Of a stretch of DNA of 46,491 nucleotides, positions 8,430 to 16,715 are shown piece after piece. The notes below the pieces were generated by a model. That model ran no database searches. It saw nothing but the letters and a program-made list of their open reading frames with translations, and was not told the DNA's origin. Source of the stretch: Clostridiales bacterium (lineage in GTDB: Bacteria; Bacillota; Clostridia; Christensenellales; Borkfalkiaceae); contig SVHZ01000011.1 of NCBI GenBank assembly GCA_015055525.1, forward strand, positions 1-46,491. The letters run 5' to 3'. Numbering within the stretch: the stretch's first letter is position 1; each line of letters starts with the position of its first letter. A program made the position numbers and the translations under genes.

Positions 8430-9104
8430 TTAAATAATTCCTTTCTTATACATAATTCTCGCAACGATTATCGTAAATATTACGCTAACCGGAACCATAA
8501 TACCAACCGTTCCTGCATTTAACGCGGGAATAGCAATAAATAAAATTAACATAAGCGCGCAAGGAAGAATTGCAAGTTTTACGTTTTTAGCAACGAAAAC
8601 AACACCCAACCCGCCGAACAATGCAGGTATGAGTTGATCAAACGCAGGTTTTAAGGTTTCAGAACTTAAAACAGGCGTAAGCGGAACTATTAAAATAACG
8701 CCTAAAATGATAATTATTGTCGTAACTATACTTGAAACTGCAATAGAAATAGTTGAAATGATTTCGCCTTCTTCAGTAGTTGCTTTAACTCCAGCCTTTT
8801 CCATAGCGTCTAACGCGCAAGGAAGTTTAAGGTTAGAAATATTACCCGTTACGAAAGAAAGGTAAGCGCCACCCGCACCAAGCATGGGAACGTAAGTGAA
8901 AATTTCAACTAAACCAACCGCCCAATACATAGGTAACACCGCAATTAAGCCTTTACCTAAGGCCTCGAAGTTTGGCAAAACGTTAAATATTAAGCAAAGA
9001 ATCGTTGGGAACAATAAAATTATTGCTAAAATAGAAAATCCCCAAATTTTACCGTCACGATGAACTGAATCTAAATATGATAACTGAACTTTTTCCTTTT
9101 TCAT
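8430..9104 (-). CDS. Polytopic membrane protein, partner of DUF5058 protein
   Basis: A 224-residue protein with about six membrane helices and a charged segment ('ALDAMEKAGVKATTEEGEI') between helices 2 and 3. No family could be named with certainty. It follows the DUF5058 gene by 14 bases and precedes the M20 peptidase by one base. The two membrane proteins may form a two-subunit transporter for small peptides or amino acids; that is an inference from context only. I set the start at ATG 9104, behind GGGGGGT, instead of a 32-residue longer form that would overlap the previous gene. Confidence 0.75.
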   Translation of the reverse strand: MKKEKVQLSYLDSVHRDGKIWGFSILAIILLFPTILCLIFNVLPNFEALGKGLIAVLPMYWAVGLVEIFTYVPMLGAGGAYLSFVTGNISNLKLPCALDAMEKAGVKATTEEGEIISTISIAVSSIVTTIIIILGVILIVPLTPVLSSETLKPAFDQLIPALFGGLGVVFVAKNVKLAILPCALMLILFIAIPALNAGTVGIMVPVSVIFTIIVARIMYKKGII

Positions 9105-9118
9105 AACATTACCCCCCA

Positions 9119-9916
9119 TCAACCTAACCACATAGTAAACGGAATAGCGAGCGCCATACCTACAACTAAACTTATAGGCAAAGCGTAATCGGTAAGCCAA
9201 CGAGCCTTTGTCTTTTTAGATAAGATACCTAAAATTGCCATAACAACAGCAGAACTAAAGAATACTAAAACGGGAATTAAACTTGCAGTTCTAGTAAGTA
9301 TAGCCCCATCGTTATTAGCGGCGAACTTTTCAGCGATTTTTGCAAAGGCTTGATCTGAAATGAAAAGATTTGTTATATCACAGAAAACAAAGCCTAAGAA
9401 AGCAGAAATCATACCCATAAACATAGCGTCTTGGAAAATATCTCTCCAACGCTTGTCCTTTTTTTCTAAGGTTTTCATACCGCTTTGAATTTTCTTAGTT
9501 AAGATAGGCGTTAAAATTAAACCTATTAAAATACCTAAAGTCATAACCCAAGCAACCGTTACAAAGGCAGATGCTAAAGTTATAGTGGTTCCCGTACTTA
9601 ACCCCAACGCTTCAAGCGCTCTTTCCGCTGCGACAGACTCATAAGAAAGTGAGCCGATAACCGAAAGCCTAAGCCAAGGAAGTGCCACGCCTAAACTTTT
9701 AGAGAGCGCAACAACGCCTATTAAAATTGAAATAGCGGGAGCAATAGTGAATATTGCCGACGAGCTAATAGTCTTTTTTATAATAGACATATCCATGCCC
9801 TTCTCTTTAGCGCGCTTCACAGCCTTTATTAAGAAGAACACAGATTGACCGATAACAACTAATATGATAATTGCTACCATTACAAAAATCAACGGGTGAT
9901 TTACGTTAAAATTCAT
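9119..9916 (-). CDS. DUF5058 family membrane protein
   Basis: A 265-residue membrane protein with about seven helices. The opening MNFNVNHPLIFVMVAI is typical of DUF5058. A cytoplasmic loop 'MKTLEKKDKRWRDIFQDAM' separates the two halves. Function is unknown for the family. In this operon it heads a block of two membrane proteins and a membrane-anchored peptidase, which suggests uptake and processing of peptides or acyl-amino acids. It starts nine bases after dxs. Confidence 0.8.
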   Translation of the reverse strand: MNFNVNHPLIFVMVAIIILVVIGQSVFFLIKAVKRAKEKGMDMSIIKKTISSSAIFTIAPAISILIGVVALSKSLGVALPWLRLSVIGSLSYESVAAERALEALGLSTGTTITLASAFVTVAWVMTLGILIGLILTPILTKKIQSGMKTLEKKDKRWRDIFQDAMFMGMISAFLGFVFCDITNLFISDQAFAKIAEKFAANNDGAILTRTASLIPVLVFFSSAVVMAILGILSKKTKARWLTDYALPISLVVGMALAIPFTMWLG

Positions 9917-9925
9917 AACTTTCTC

Positions 9926-11722
9926 CTATTTTAAGTGTTTTAATATATTTTCTACGGTTAAACCGTTTTGCTCTAACTGCTCGCTAACCGACGCATGTGA
10001 AATAAATTCATCTTTAGCGCCAAGAACAGTTACGTTTGGTTTTTCACCTTTATCTACATAATAAGAAACGACTAAACTACCAAACCCACCGATACGAGAA
10101 TTTTCTTCAAGCGTAATAATATTTCTATCCTTAACTAAATCTAAATACTCACAGTCGAGCGGTTTTACAACCCTAGCATTAACGATTTCTAAATCTTTAT
10201 CAGTTGAGTTTTGAACTTGCATGGCAAGATCAATCATTCTAGGACCAACCGCAAGTAAAACGTCGCTTACCCCACTCTTTATTACCTCAAATTTGGTGTA
10301 ATCGCAATCTTTTGATTGCTCATACACAGGGTTAAATTTACCATTTGGATATCTTATTGCAACTGGCGTTGAAATATTAAGTGCATATTCAATCATATTT
10401 TCAAGTTCGAAAACGTCCTTTGGCGATAGCACGGTTAAATTAGGAATATGCGATAAATACGACAAATCAAATAAACCTTGATGAGTTTTACCATCACTAC
10501 CAACAAAACCCGCCCTATCAATACAAAATACTACTGGAAGATTTTGCAAGCAAACGTCGTGAATTAGTTGATCATATCCCCTTTGCATAAAGGTTGAATA
10601 CATAAACACGATTGGTTTACTACCACTTTTAGCCATACCCGCAGAGAGCGTTACGGCAAACTCTTCGCAAATGCCAACGTCAACGAAAGAATTTGGATGT
10701 TGAGTAGCAAAATTCGTGAGTCCAACACCGTCTTTCATACCCGCTGTAATAGCAATTATTTCAGGATATTTTTCTATCTTTCTATTCAAAATTTCAGAAA
10801 CAGCGCTTGAAAAATAATGTTTCGATAAAGACATATTTTCGGAAACACCGTGAAATCTTGAAGAATCTTTCTCAGTTTGAACGTAACCTTTACCTTTGAT
10901 AGTATTAACGTGAAGTAACGTTGGTTGACCTGAATATTTTATATCTTGAAGTATTCTAATTAACGACTTCAAGTTATGCCCGTCAAACCTTCCAACGTAC
11001 TTAAACCCAAGATTGTCCATAATAGTGTTAACGGATAAAGATCTTTTAATTGCTCTCTTTATTCGCCTCAAAAAATTACCGATAAAACTCTTGCCGAAAA
11101 CCCTTGATAAAAACGCGTTAAATCTATAATACCCACGGCGAATAGTTACCTTTGAAATAAATTTATATAGACCGTTATTGTTCTTATTTATAGACATGCC
11201 GTTATCGTTAAGCACTACTAAATATTTATTAGGCTTATCAACAGACGAAGTTAACGCTTCTAAATTTTCACCATTGAAAAACGATGCGTCGCCAACTAAA
11301 TTTACAACGTAATAGTCATCTTTCAAAAAATCTCTTGAACGACAAAAACCAAGCCCCGCCGAAATACTCGTTCCAGCGTGGCCTGCTATAAACGCATCCG
11401 CTTGGCTTTCAGCCGGATCGGGAAACCCACTTAAACCACCTTTTTTGCGTATTGAGGAAAACTCGTTTAGCCTACCGGTTAAGATTTTATGAGCGTACGA
11501 TTGATGCCCAACGTCAAAAATAAGTTTATCAGAAGGAATATCAAAAACGTAATGTAACGCAACTATAAGTTCAACGCTACCAAGATTTGGAGATAAATGC
11601 CCACCGTTTTTTTCAACGGTAGTAAATATCTGATCACGAATCTCATCGCATAGGATATTAAGTTCCTTAATATTTAATTGTTTAATAGTTGTTCCACTAT
11701 AAGTTTTATCTAAAATTGACAT
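9926..11722 (-). CDS. dxs: 1-deoxy-D-xylulose-5-phosphate synthase, divergent
   Basis: A 598-residue thiamine-diphosphate enzyme of the DXS family, which joins pyruvate and glyceraldehyde 3-phosphate in the MEP isoprenoid pathway. Family motifs are 'NGGHLSPNLGSVELIVAL' (about 39-56), 'DVGHQSYAHK' (about 70-79), NDNGMSI (about 172-178) and 'DRAGFVGSDGKTHQG'. Two core motifs deviate: the TPP motif usually read as GDG is GDA (144-146), and the usual AEQHAV around the catalytic Glu reads CEEFAV. Glu is kept. It is somewhat shorter than usual (about 620). It may be a true DXS or a relative with altered chemistry. It sits second in the 12810-4462 operon. Confidence 0.85.
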   Translation of the reverse strand: MSILDKTYSGTTIKQLNIKELNILCDEIRDQIFTTVEKNGGHLSPNLGSVELIVALHYVFDIPSDKLIFDVGHQSYAHKILTGRLNEFSSIRKKGGLSGFPDPAESQADAFIAGHAGTSISAGLGFCRSRDFLKDDYYVVNLVGDASFFNGENLEALTSSVDKPNKYLVVLNDNGMSINKNNNGLYKFISKVTIRRGYYRFNAFLSRVFGKSFIGNFLRRIKRAIKRSLSVNTIMDNLGFKYVGRFDGHNLKSLIRILQDIKYSGQPTLLHVNTIKGKGYVQTEKDSSRFHGVSENMSLSKHYFSSAVSEILNRKIEKYPEIIAITAGMKDGVGLTNFATQHPNSFVDVGICEEFAVTLSAGMAKSGSKPIVFMYSTFMQRGYDQLIHDVCLQNLPVVFCIDRAGFVGSDGKTHQGLFDLSYLSHIPNLTVLSPKDVFELENMIEYALNISTPVAIRYPNGKFNPVYEQSKDCDYTKFEVIKSGVSDVLLAVGPRMIDLAMQVQNSTDKDLEIVNARVVKPLDCEYLDLVKDRNIITLEENSRIGGFGSLVVSYYVDKGEKPNVTVLGAKDEFISHASVSEQLEQNGLTVENILKHLK

Positions 11723-11733
11723 AAAGAAATATT

Positions 11734-12810
11734 TTATAAGTATTTTTTTATAATTTCGTCCATTATTTCGAGTTTATTTTTTATATCCTTGCAAAGCGCT
11801 ATTTGACAGCGCGCTCTTATGAGATTATGTTCCTTCATAGCAACTCTAAAATAAACGTCACCATTAAGATAGTCTTGCAAAAACCTTGAAGCAAGTTCTA
11901 AAGTCATAACGTAAACGCTAAGCGCTAAAGTATCTTTTTCATCTTGCGTTAGATAATCTTTTAAGTACTTAAAGTAACCTTTACAAAATCTATCAAACCT
12001 TTCAAGATCAAAACCAACTTTATTAAGTTCAACCTCGTCTTCATCGGTAAGTGAGCAAATAGAACGCGCTCCATCACCAAAATCGTACGCACATAACCCA
12101 GGCATAACAGTATCTAAATCTATAACAGCAAGAGCCTTAAGAGTGTCTTTATTAAACAAAACGTTGTTGCATTTCGTATCGTTATGCGTCACCCTTAACG
12201 GAAGTTTCCCTTCATCTAAAAGTTCGCAAAGTTTTACACCAATATTCTTATTGTCTAAAATATATTGAATTTCTTCAAGAGCATTAGATTTTCTACTATC
12301 AGGAGCATATTTAATTGTTTTTTCAAGTTTAGCAATTCTTTTTCTAGTATTATGAAAATCTGGTATAGTAACGTGCAAGCGTTCGGCATCATATCCATCT
12401 AACAAATACTGAAACTGACCAAACGCTCTTCCCGCCTCTTCTATAACACTTAAATCGCTTGGAGAATTAAAGCAAGCGCAATCAAAAAATTTGCATGCTC
12501 TCCAAAAATTACCGTCTTCATCAATAACGTAAGGAAAACCTTGTTTACTGTTCTTAAAATGCAAAACGAATAAATCTTCACATTTATGCCTATGGTCAAT
12601 ATAATCGTTAACGTTCTTTATATTTTCCATTATTTTTTCAGGCTCTTTGAAAACGTTCTTATTTATTTTTTGCAATAAATATTGATGCTTACCATTTTCA
12701 TCTTCCGTGTGCACTTTATAAGTTGAATTTATATTGCCCGCAACGATGATGTCATAACATATAAAGTCGCCCTTAAAACAAAAATCTGTACAAAGTTGAC
12801 TAATATCCAT
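11734..12810 (-). CDS. APH-family phosphotransferase, NahK-like
   Basis: A 358-residue kinase of the aminoglycoside-phosphotransferase fold. The catalytic loop is 'VTHNDTKCNNVLF' and the metal-binding segment 'AVIDLDTVMPG'. The N-terminal 'GNINSTYKV' and 'YLLQKINKNVFKEP' are the wording of the N-acetylhexosamine 1-kinase (NahK) branch, which makes HexNAc-1-phosphate. Substrate is not proven by sequence. It is the first gene of the long operon, with its own promoter and an AGGGG site six bases before the ATG. Antibiotic modification is unlikely given the NahK-like motifs. Confidence 0.82.
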   Translation of the reverse strand: MDISQLCTDFCFKGDFICYDIIVAGNINSTYKVHTEDENGKHQYLLQKINKNVFKEPEKIMENIKNVNDYIDHRHKCEDLFVLHFKNSKQGFPYVIDEDGNFWRACKFFDCACFNSPSDLSVIEEAGRAFGQFQYLLDGYDAERLHVTIPDFHNTRKRIAKLEKTIKYAPDSRKSNALEEIQYILDNKNIGVKLCELLDEGKLPLRVTHNDTKCNNVLFNKDTLKALAVIDLDTVMPGLCAYDFGDGARSICSLTDEDEVELNKVGFDLERFDRFCKGYFKYLKDYLTQDEKDTLALSVYVMTLELASRFLQDYLNGDVYFRVAMKEHNLIRARCQIALCKDIKNKLEIMDEIIKKYL

Positions 12811-12839
12811 ACGTACCCCTACTATATGTATTAATATAT

Positions 12840-12868
12840 ATTATATAGTAAAAGTAAAATAAATGCAA
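12840..12868 (-). promoter_or_regulatory. Promoter of the 12810-4462 operon
   Basis: Minus strand TTGCAT (12868-12863), 17-base spacer and perfect TATAAT (12845-12840). The predicted leader is about 23 bases and includes AGGGG. Confidence 0.85.
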
Positions 12869-12896
12869 TAGTAATGTAAAATTAAGATTGATTTTA

Positions 12897-12926
12897 TTAA
12901 AAAACACCCACTAATTGTGGGTGTTT
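12897..12926 (-). terminator. ddh terminator
   Basis: Minus-strand hairpin with stem AAACACCCAC/GTGGGTGTTT (12926-12917 and 12911-12902), a five-base loop and a run of T. It lies four bases after the ddh stop and insulates ddh from the kinase operon. Confidence 0.93.
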
Positions 12927-12930
12927 AGAA

Positions 12931-13914
12931 TTATAACATGGTTTTTCTAAGGTCTTCGGGTGAAAGTTTTGATAAATACGACGGAGCAATATCAAACACG
13001 GTTTTGCAACCATACGCCTTTTCTTTGTTAAGCCTTGAAATCGCCCTTGCATAAGCAACTAAAACTGAAGAGGTAAATTCAGGGTTTGAATCGAGTTTCA
13101 AACTGTATTCAATAACGTGGGTATTTTCAAGATTTTTTCCCGTTTTTCCAGAACAAATAACAAACCCGCCGTGAGGAATACCAGAGTGATTTATTTCAAG
13201 TTCTTCTTTAGATATAAAATGAACGATAGTATCGTAATCGGCAAAATAATTCGGCATAGTTTTTATCTCGTTTTCAATGCGCTCTTTATCAGCTCCGTCT
13301 TTAACGACCACAAAACATTCTCTTATATGCTTTTCACGAGTTGAAAGTTCAGGATTTTCACCATTTCTAACTCTATTTAACGCATCTTCTACAGGGATTG
13401 TATACTGTTTAGCATCTAAAACGCCGTCAATGCGTCTTATAGCGTCAGAATGACCTTGGCTAACGCCCTTACCCCAAAAAGTATAATATTTACTGTCTGC
13501 AAGCACGCTAGACGCAAACAAACGGTTAAGCGAAAACATACCGGGGTCCCAACCGCCGGAAATAAGCGCCGTTGTTGAACTTTCAAGACATATTTTATTA
13601 ACGTTATCAAAGTGTTCGGGAATTTTAGCGTGAGTATCAAAACTGTCAACCACAGAAAAGTTCTTAGCAAGTTCCGGCGTTTGATAAGGAAGGTCGGTAG
13701 CACTACCGCCACAAATAATCAAAACGTCGATTTTATCTTTGAAAGATAATATATCATTTGCGCTATATACCGACGAATTAAAAAGTGTTTTAACGGTAGA
13801 TGGATCACGCCTTGTAAAAATACCAACGAGTTCAAAATCATCATTTTGTTTAACGGCGCACTCAACCCCTCTGCCAAGATTACCATAGCCGTAAATTCCC
13901 AATCTAATACTCAT
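12931..13914 (-). CDS. ddh: meso-diaminopimelate D-dehydrogenase
   Basis: A 327-residue NADPH-dependent enzyme that makes meso-diaminopimelate from tetrahydrodipicolinate in one step, for lysine and peptidoglycan. The Rossmann motif GIYGYGNLGRG is at about 6-16. 'CGGSATDLPYQTPE' and 'ISGGWDPGMFS' are Ddh hallmarks, as is 'FWGKGVSQGHSDAIRRI'. Length matches the family exactly. It stands alone between its own terminator and the terminator of the sugar operon. A plausible promoter lies upstream. Confidence 0.97.
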   Translation of the reverse strand: MSIRLGIYGYGNLGRGVECAVKQNDDFELVGIFTRRDPSTVKTLFNSSVYSANDILSFKDKIDVLIICGGSATDLPYQTPELAKNFSVVDSFDTHAKIPEHFDNVNKICLESSTTALISGGWDPGMFSLNRLFASSVLADSKYYTFWGKGVSQGHSDAIRRIDGVLDAKQYTIPVEDALNRVRNGENPELSTREKHIRECFVVVKDGADKERIENEIKTMPNYFADYDTIVHFISKEELEINHSGIPHGGFVICSGKTGKNLENTHVIEYSLKLDSNPEFTSSVLVAYARAISRLNKEKAYGCKTVFDIAPSYLSKLSPEDLRKTML

Positions 13915-13937
13915 ACTTTTACTCCGTTTTTTATTTT

Positions 13938-13967
13938 ATTTTAACATACAAAAAAGCAAAATTGCAA
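13938..13967 (-). promoter_or_regulatory. Probable ddh promoter
   Basis: Minus strand TTGCAA (13967-13962), 18-base spacer and TAAAAT (13943-13938). ACGGAG follows as ribosome binding site before the ATG at 13914. Confidence 0.55.
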
Positions 13968-13987
13968 ATATTTTTATAACTTTGCAT

Positions 13988-14017
13988 AAAAAAATGCGGT
14001 GTATTTTACACCGCATT
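13988..14017 (-). terminator. Terminator of the sugar operon
   Basis: Minus-strand stem AATGCGGTGTA/TACACCGCATT (14017-14007 and 14003-13993) with a three-base loop and a run of seven T. It follows the stop of the isomerase gene by eight bases. Confidence 0.95.
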
Positions 14018-14025
14018 AAAATTTG

Positions 14026-14868
14026 TTAAATTTTAGTTCTTATAAAACTTGCAGCAAGTTCCATATCTTTAACAGGATCGTCACCCGCTTCACGCTCTAT
14101 CGTTAAGAAACCATCGTAACCAATTTCTTTAAGAGCCTTGATATAGTTATCCCAATCAACGTCACCCTCACCGATAGGAAGTTCAATAAAGCCTTCACAC
14201 GCGTTAAGCGCGTCAACCCCGCCAACTGCAAACGCATGATATACGTCGGTTGGGTCTTGGTTTTTATCAAGCATTCTACCATCTTTAAGATGTGTGTGAA
14301 CGATATGATCTTTTAAGATATAAACCGCTTCAACAGCATCTTGACCTGTTACCATAGTAAAGTTAGCAGGATCGAGATTTACGCCTACGCCACCTTTAGT
14401 ATCTTCAATGAATTGAAGTAAGGTTTTAGCCATTTCAGGACCGGTTTCAATAGCGAGAGTTACGCCTTTAGATTTAGCATATAAACCGCATTCAGTAAGA
14501 GCATCAAGCATAACTTTATATCTTGGGTTTGACTTATCTTCGGGAATAACGCCAATGTGAGTTGTAACAACGTTAGTTCCAAATTCTACGGCAAGATCGA
14601 CAATTTTCTTAGTTTTTTCAATTCTTTCAGCATTGTCTTCAGCCTTTTCAAAGCCGTAACCACCCATATCACCGCAAAGAGCGCTTACAACTAAATTATT
14701 ATCCTTTAAGAGTTTTTTGTACTCTTCTTTCTTTTCAGCAGAAAGTTCAGGACTAAAATCACCGGTAGTTGCATAAATTTGAACACCTTGAAGGCCGAGC
14801 ATAGCCGCTTTCTTAATGCCTTCTTCGTGGGTACTCTTAAAACAGTCGGTTATAATACCTATTTTCAT
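14026..14868 (-). CDS. Sugar phosphate isomerase/epimerase (TIM barrel)
   Basis: A 280-residue protein of the xylose-isomerase-like TIM-barrel family (AP endonuclease 2 superfamily). Metal-ligand stretches are 'LAIETGPEM', 'VGVNLDPANF', 'VHTHLKDGR' and the closing 'GFLTIEREAG'. It is the last gene of a four-gene operon with three Gfo/Idh/MocA proteins. It probably isomerises or epimerises a keto-sugar or inositol derivative produced by them. The exact substrate cannot be read. Confidence 0.88.
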   Translation of the reverse strand: MKIGIITDCFKSTHEEGIKKAAMLGLQGVQIYATTGDFSPELSAEKKEEYKKLLKDNNLVVSALCGDMGGYGFEKAEDNAERIEKTKKIVDLAVEFGTNVVTTHIGVIPEDKSNPRYKVMLDALTECGLYAKSKGVTLAIETGPEMAKTLLQFIEDTKGGVGVNLDPANFTMVTGQDAVEAVYILKDHIVHTHLKDGRMLDKNQDPTDVYHAFAVGGVDALNACEGFIELPIGEGDVDWDNYIKALKEIGYDGFLTIEREAGDDPVKDMELAASFIRTKI

Positions 14869-14871
14869 AAA

Positions 14872-15894
14872 TTACATACTCCTTTTGCCAATTTCATAAA
14901 TATCCATAATGAGTCTATGCGTATTAAGCGCTTCTCTACCAGATATTTCAAGCGGTTCTTTTCCCGCTAATGCGTTATAGAATTGGCGAATTTGTTTTTC
15001 GTGTTGGAAACCCCAATAATCTTTACCGCCTTCGTATTCAACGGTGTTTTCATTTTGGTGAGCCTCTTCAACAGTACCGTCGTTATAGTAAATATACGCA
15101 TCGTCATAACCAAATACTACTCTGCCGTTTTCACAGTATAAACGAATTTCAATAGGCTCGTCAATACCGTAGTTATTCATACAGTAGAACGAATATCTAA
15201 CTCCGTTTTTATAAGTGATAAGACCTTCGGCAGTATCTTCAACTTTAACGATTTCGTGACCGCGGTTAGCCATTGAGCAAGAAACCTTTTCAACTTCACT
15301 ATTAACAATCCAATGAACTAAATCGATTGAGTGAATTGCTTGGTCAATAACTACGCCACCACCTTCTTTATCCCAAGTTCCCTTCCAATCACTTCCAGAA
15401 TAATATTCATCCGAACGAGACCAAGTAAGAATTGAACGAGCGCTAATAATTTTACCAAGTTTACCGCTTTCAACCGCCTTTTTAACGAGTTTTGCGGAGT
15501 TATTGTAACGGCATTGAGAAATAACACCGAATTGAACGCCTTTTTCTTCTGCAAATAAAACTGCTTTTTCAGCCGTTTCAAAGTCAACGTCCATAGGCTT
15601 TTCAGTTAAAACGGCAACACCGCGTTCCATAGCGTAAGTAGCAACTTTACAATGGATATAATGCGGAAGACAAAGATGAACTGCATCGAGATTTTCATTT
15701 GCAATCATATCTTCATACGAAACGTATGATTTAACCCCGTACTTTTCAGCAAAAGCATCCGCCCTATCTTTTTTAATATCACAGCAAGCAACAAGTTCTA
15801 CGTCTTTGCACATTTCGATTGAAACAAAGTGCATTACTGACACTCTACCACAACCGATAACTGCAACTCTGAATTTTTTCAAAGATTTTTCCAT
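14872..15894 (-). CDS. Gfo/Idh/MocA family oxidoreductase
   Basis: A 340-residue NAD(P)-dependent sugar oxidoreductase. The nucleotide motif is VIGCGRVSVMH (about 12-22), the catalytic-Lys motif is 'LTEKPMDVD', and 'GGVVIDQAIHSIDLVHW' is the second-domain signature with the catalytic Asp/His. The start overlaps the preceding gene by 16 bases. It probably oxidises a sugar or cyclitol hydroxyl in the pathway shared by this operon. Confidence 0.92.
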   Translation of the reverse strand: MEKSLKKFRVAVIGCGRVSVMHFVSIEMCKDVELVACCDIKKDRADAFAEKYGVKSYVSYEDMIANENLDAVHLCLPHYIHCKVATYAMERGVAVLTEKPMDVDFETAEKAVLFAEEKGVQFGVISQCRYNNSAKLVKKAVESGKLGKIISARSILTWSRSDEYYSGSDWKGTWDKEGGGVVIDQAIHSIDLVHWIVNSEVEKVSCSMANRGHEIVKVEDTAEGLITYKNGVRYSFYCMNNYGIDEPIEIRLYCENGRVVFGYDDAYIYYNDGTVEEAHQNENTVEYEGGKDYWGFQHEKQIRQFYNALAGKEPLEISGREALNTHRLIMDIYEIGKRSM

Positions 15895-16715
15895 TGTCCT
15901 GGAGTCTCCTTACCACTAATGAGAGCTTCTCTAATTTTAATAACTTCTAAAGTTTGGTTTACGTCAAACGAAACTTCGCCCGTTTCAAAGAAACGTAAAA
16001 TATCACCAAGTAAATTAACGAAGAAATCCCAGCCCATTGGAACCATTTTTGAAATACCGTCCTTATCAGGAGCAATAAGGAAATAATCGTTATATAACGT
16101 TAAGTTAATTTTAACGAGTTTTCCGTTTTCATAAACGATATCAGCCCATTCTTGGTCAAAATACTTTTCGTATCTAACTTTTGATGCGCCACAACCCATA
16201 AATTTAACTGCGATTTCAATACAGTGAATAATGTATTCGTCAAAATTACCACCACCCATAACAGTCATAACGTCGGGGTTAGGATTGCATTTTTCAAGTT
16301 CTTTTGCATAGCGAAGAGCTGAACTACTGAAGAATTTAACGTTGTATTTTTCAGCTAATTCAAAAATCTTCTTTGCAGTAGCGAAGTCAGGTGCAAAAGT
16401 TTTGTCAACGTAAGTAAGTTTTCCGAATTTGAACGCTTCTTCACAATATCTTAAGTGCGTGTCAGGTCTTGAAGGAGCAAGAATCATTAAAAAGTCACTC
16501 TTTTCGCAAACTTCAGCAATTGTTGCGCATCTAGTAACTTCATTTAACGTGCACCATTCGTCGTTAGTCTTTCCGCCTTCTAAATCTTCTTCAGCCCAAG
16601 CGTACTTAACAACGAAATCCGTGCCGTTCTTTTCATTGTATTCTTTAATCCATTGAACGTACTTGTTTGCGTGGAAGTTATCTAAGAAACAATCGATAAA
16701 ACCAATAGTTTTCAT
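15879..16715 (-). CDS. Short, degenerate Gfo/Idh/MocA-like protein
   Basis: A 278-residue protein related to Gfo/Idh/MocA enzymes but altered. The N-terminal strand reads GFIDCFLDNFHANKY without a glycine-rich nucleotide loop. The usual EKP motif is DKT in 'YVDKTFAPDFATAKK', and the substrate domain is short. Relatives of this shape exist beside normal oxidoreductases in gut Clostridia. It may be a non-dehydrogenase subunit or have an altered cofactor site. Its ATG overlaps the preceding stop by one base and it is surely co-expressed with the genes on both sides. Confidence 0.8.
   Translation of the reverse strand: MKTIGFIDCFLDNFHANKYVQWIKEYNEKNGTDFVVKYAWAEEDLEGGKTNDEWCTLNEVTRCATIAEVCEKSDFLMILAPSRPDTHLRYCEEAFKFGKLTYVDKTFAPDFATAKKIFELAEKYNVKFFSSSALRYAKELEKCNPNPDVMTVMGGGNFDEYIIHCIEIAVKFMGCGASKVRYEKYFDQEWADIVYENGKLVKINLTLYNDYFLIAPDKDGISKMVPMGWDFFVNLLGDILRFFETGEVSFDVNQTLEVIKIREALISGKETPGQWKNL

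Noticed and set aside
9105..9200. A 32-residue extension of the membrane protein at 8430
   Set aside because: It overlaps the DUF5058 gene and is Arg/Tyr-rich with no family match; ATG 9104 has a G-rich ribosome site.
11734..12810. Aminoglycoside resistance kinase
   Set aside because: The fold is shared, but N-terminal motifs match the NahK-like sugar kinase branch and the gene heads a housekeeping operon.
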